A stretch of 6,571 nt of DNA from Trebonia sp. (GTDB taxonomy: Bacteria; Actinomycetota; Actinomycetes; Streptosporangiales; Streptosporangiaceae): assembly GCA_030043595.1 (NCBI GenBank), contig JASHXJ010000363.1:1-6571 (forward strand), in the 5' to 3' direction. This document shows, piece after piece, positions 6,175 to 6,571 of the stretch (position 1 is the stretch's first letter; every line of letters starts with the position of its first letter). Below the pieces are notes generated by a model, which saw only the letters and a list, made by a program, of their open reading frames with translations, did not search any database and was not told where the DNA came from. Position numbers and translations under genes: made by a program.

Positions 6175-6571
6175 GCAGGTGCCGCTGTCGATCCTCGACC
6201 TGTCCCCGGTGAGCGAAGGGTCGACCCCGGCCGAGGCGCTGCGCAACACCCTGGACCTGGCCCGGCGCGCCGAGGAATACGGCTACCTGCGGTACTGGGT
6301 CGCGGAGCACCACTTCGCGGCCGGGGTAGCGGCGTCCTCGCCCGCCGTGCTGATCGCAGCGATCGCGGCCGTGACGTCCCGGATCCGGGTCGGCTCCGGC
6401 GCGGTGCAGCTCGGCCACCAGACCGCCAGCGCGGTCGCGGAGGCGTTCGGCACGCTGTGCGGGCTGTACCCGGGCCGGATCGACCTGGGCCTCGGCCGGT
6501 CCGGCCAGCGGCGTCAGGAGGCGGCGCGGGAACTTGCGTCCCGTCCGGCTGCGGCCGCTCCCCCGGCGCGC
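6167..6571 (+). CDS. LLM-class flavin-dependent oxidoreductase (alkanal-monooxygenase-like), 3'-truncated
   Basis: The first 135 codons are visible and the frame runs off the window edge. The N-terminus LSILDLSPVSEGSTPAEAL (7-25), LARRAEEYGYLRYWVAEHHF (31-50), ASSPAVLIAAIAAVTSRIRVGSGAVQLGHQ and FGTLCGLYPGRIDLGLGRSGQRR are characteristic of the shorter (about 330-380 residue) bacterial-luciferase-like oxidoreductases, with the conserved EHH near strand 2. This subfamily differs from the two NtaA-like genes upstream, so the operon combines two LLM types. The reading frame overlaps the preceding stop by 8 bases and has its own GGAGGG, so it belongs to the same transcript. The reaction is probably FMNH2- or F420-dependent oxidation of a small molecule; the cofactor cannot be decided from this fragment. 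The final residues are Ala/Pro-rich, but no frameshift is apparent. Confidence 0.9.
   Translation, partial: MPEQVPLSILDLSPVSEGSTPAEALRNTLDLARRAEEYGYLRYWVAEHHFAAGVAASSPAVLIAAIAAVTSRIRVGSGAVQLGHQTASAVAEAFGTLCGLYPGRIDLGLGRSGQRRQEAARELASRPAAAAPPAR

Noticed and set aside
5449..6249. Minus-strand open frame of 266 codons opposite the second monooxygenase
   Set aside because: Mirror of GC-rich coding sequence; the plus frame has full NtaA-family motifs.

Overview
The window is high-GC DNA with GC-ending codon bias, GTG/ATG starts and tightly packed co-directional genes. This suggests a filamentous or related high-GC actinomycete; the genus cannot be read from the sequence. All five genes lie on the plus strand. 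Two are cut by the window edges, the first at its 5' end and the last at its 3' end. I see no RNA genes, CRISPR arrays, insertion sequences or phage genes.

Region A (1-3385) is a cell-envelope block. It begins inside a large membrane acyltransferase (acyltransferase-3 fold) with an extracellular SGNH-hydrolase domain joined by a long Ser/Thr/Gly linker. This architecture is typical of envelope polysaccharide or peptidoglycan O-acetylation. A short hairpin with a T6 run follows its stop codon and probably terminates it. A second GC hairpin precedes a small secreted, single-pass membrane-anchored protein with an Ig-like appearance. Its gene overlaps, or nearly touches, that of a sortase of the actinobacterial class E/F type. 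The small protein has the layout of a sortase substrate but no canonical LPxTG.

Region B (3386-3580) is a 195-base intergenic gap. It contains a plausible vegetative promoter (TTGACG, 18 bp, TAGCGT) and a strong ribosome-binding site.

Region C (3581-6571) is an operon of at least three flavin-dependent luciferase-like monooxygenase (LLM) genes. In order they are a shortened, divergent NtaA-like protein, a full-length NtaA/DszA-type FMN-dependent monooxygenase (ATGA overlap with the first), and the start of a shorter alkanal-monooxygenase-like LLM protein (8-base overlap with the second). Such trios are expected to use FMNH2 supplied by a reductase to oxidise small organic compounds. Scavenging of organosulfur or other carbon-heteroatom compounds is the usual context, but the substrate is not evident here. 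No reductase, transporter or regulator is visible, so any would lie downstream.

The points most worth a second look are the divergent paralogue pair of the first two LLM genes (possibly a two-subunit enzyme), the small surface protein and sortase pair with a non-canonical sorting region, and the promoter with a 7-bp direct repeat overlapping its -35 and -10 boxes.
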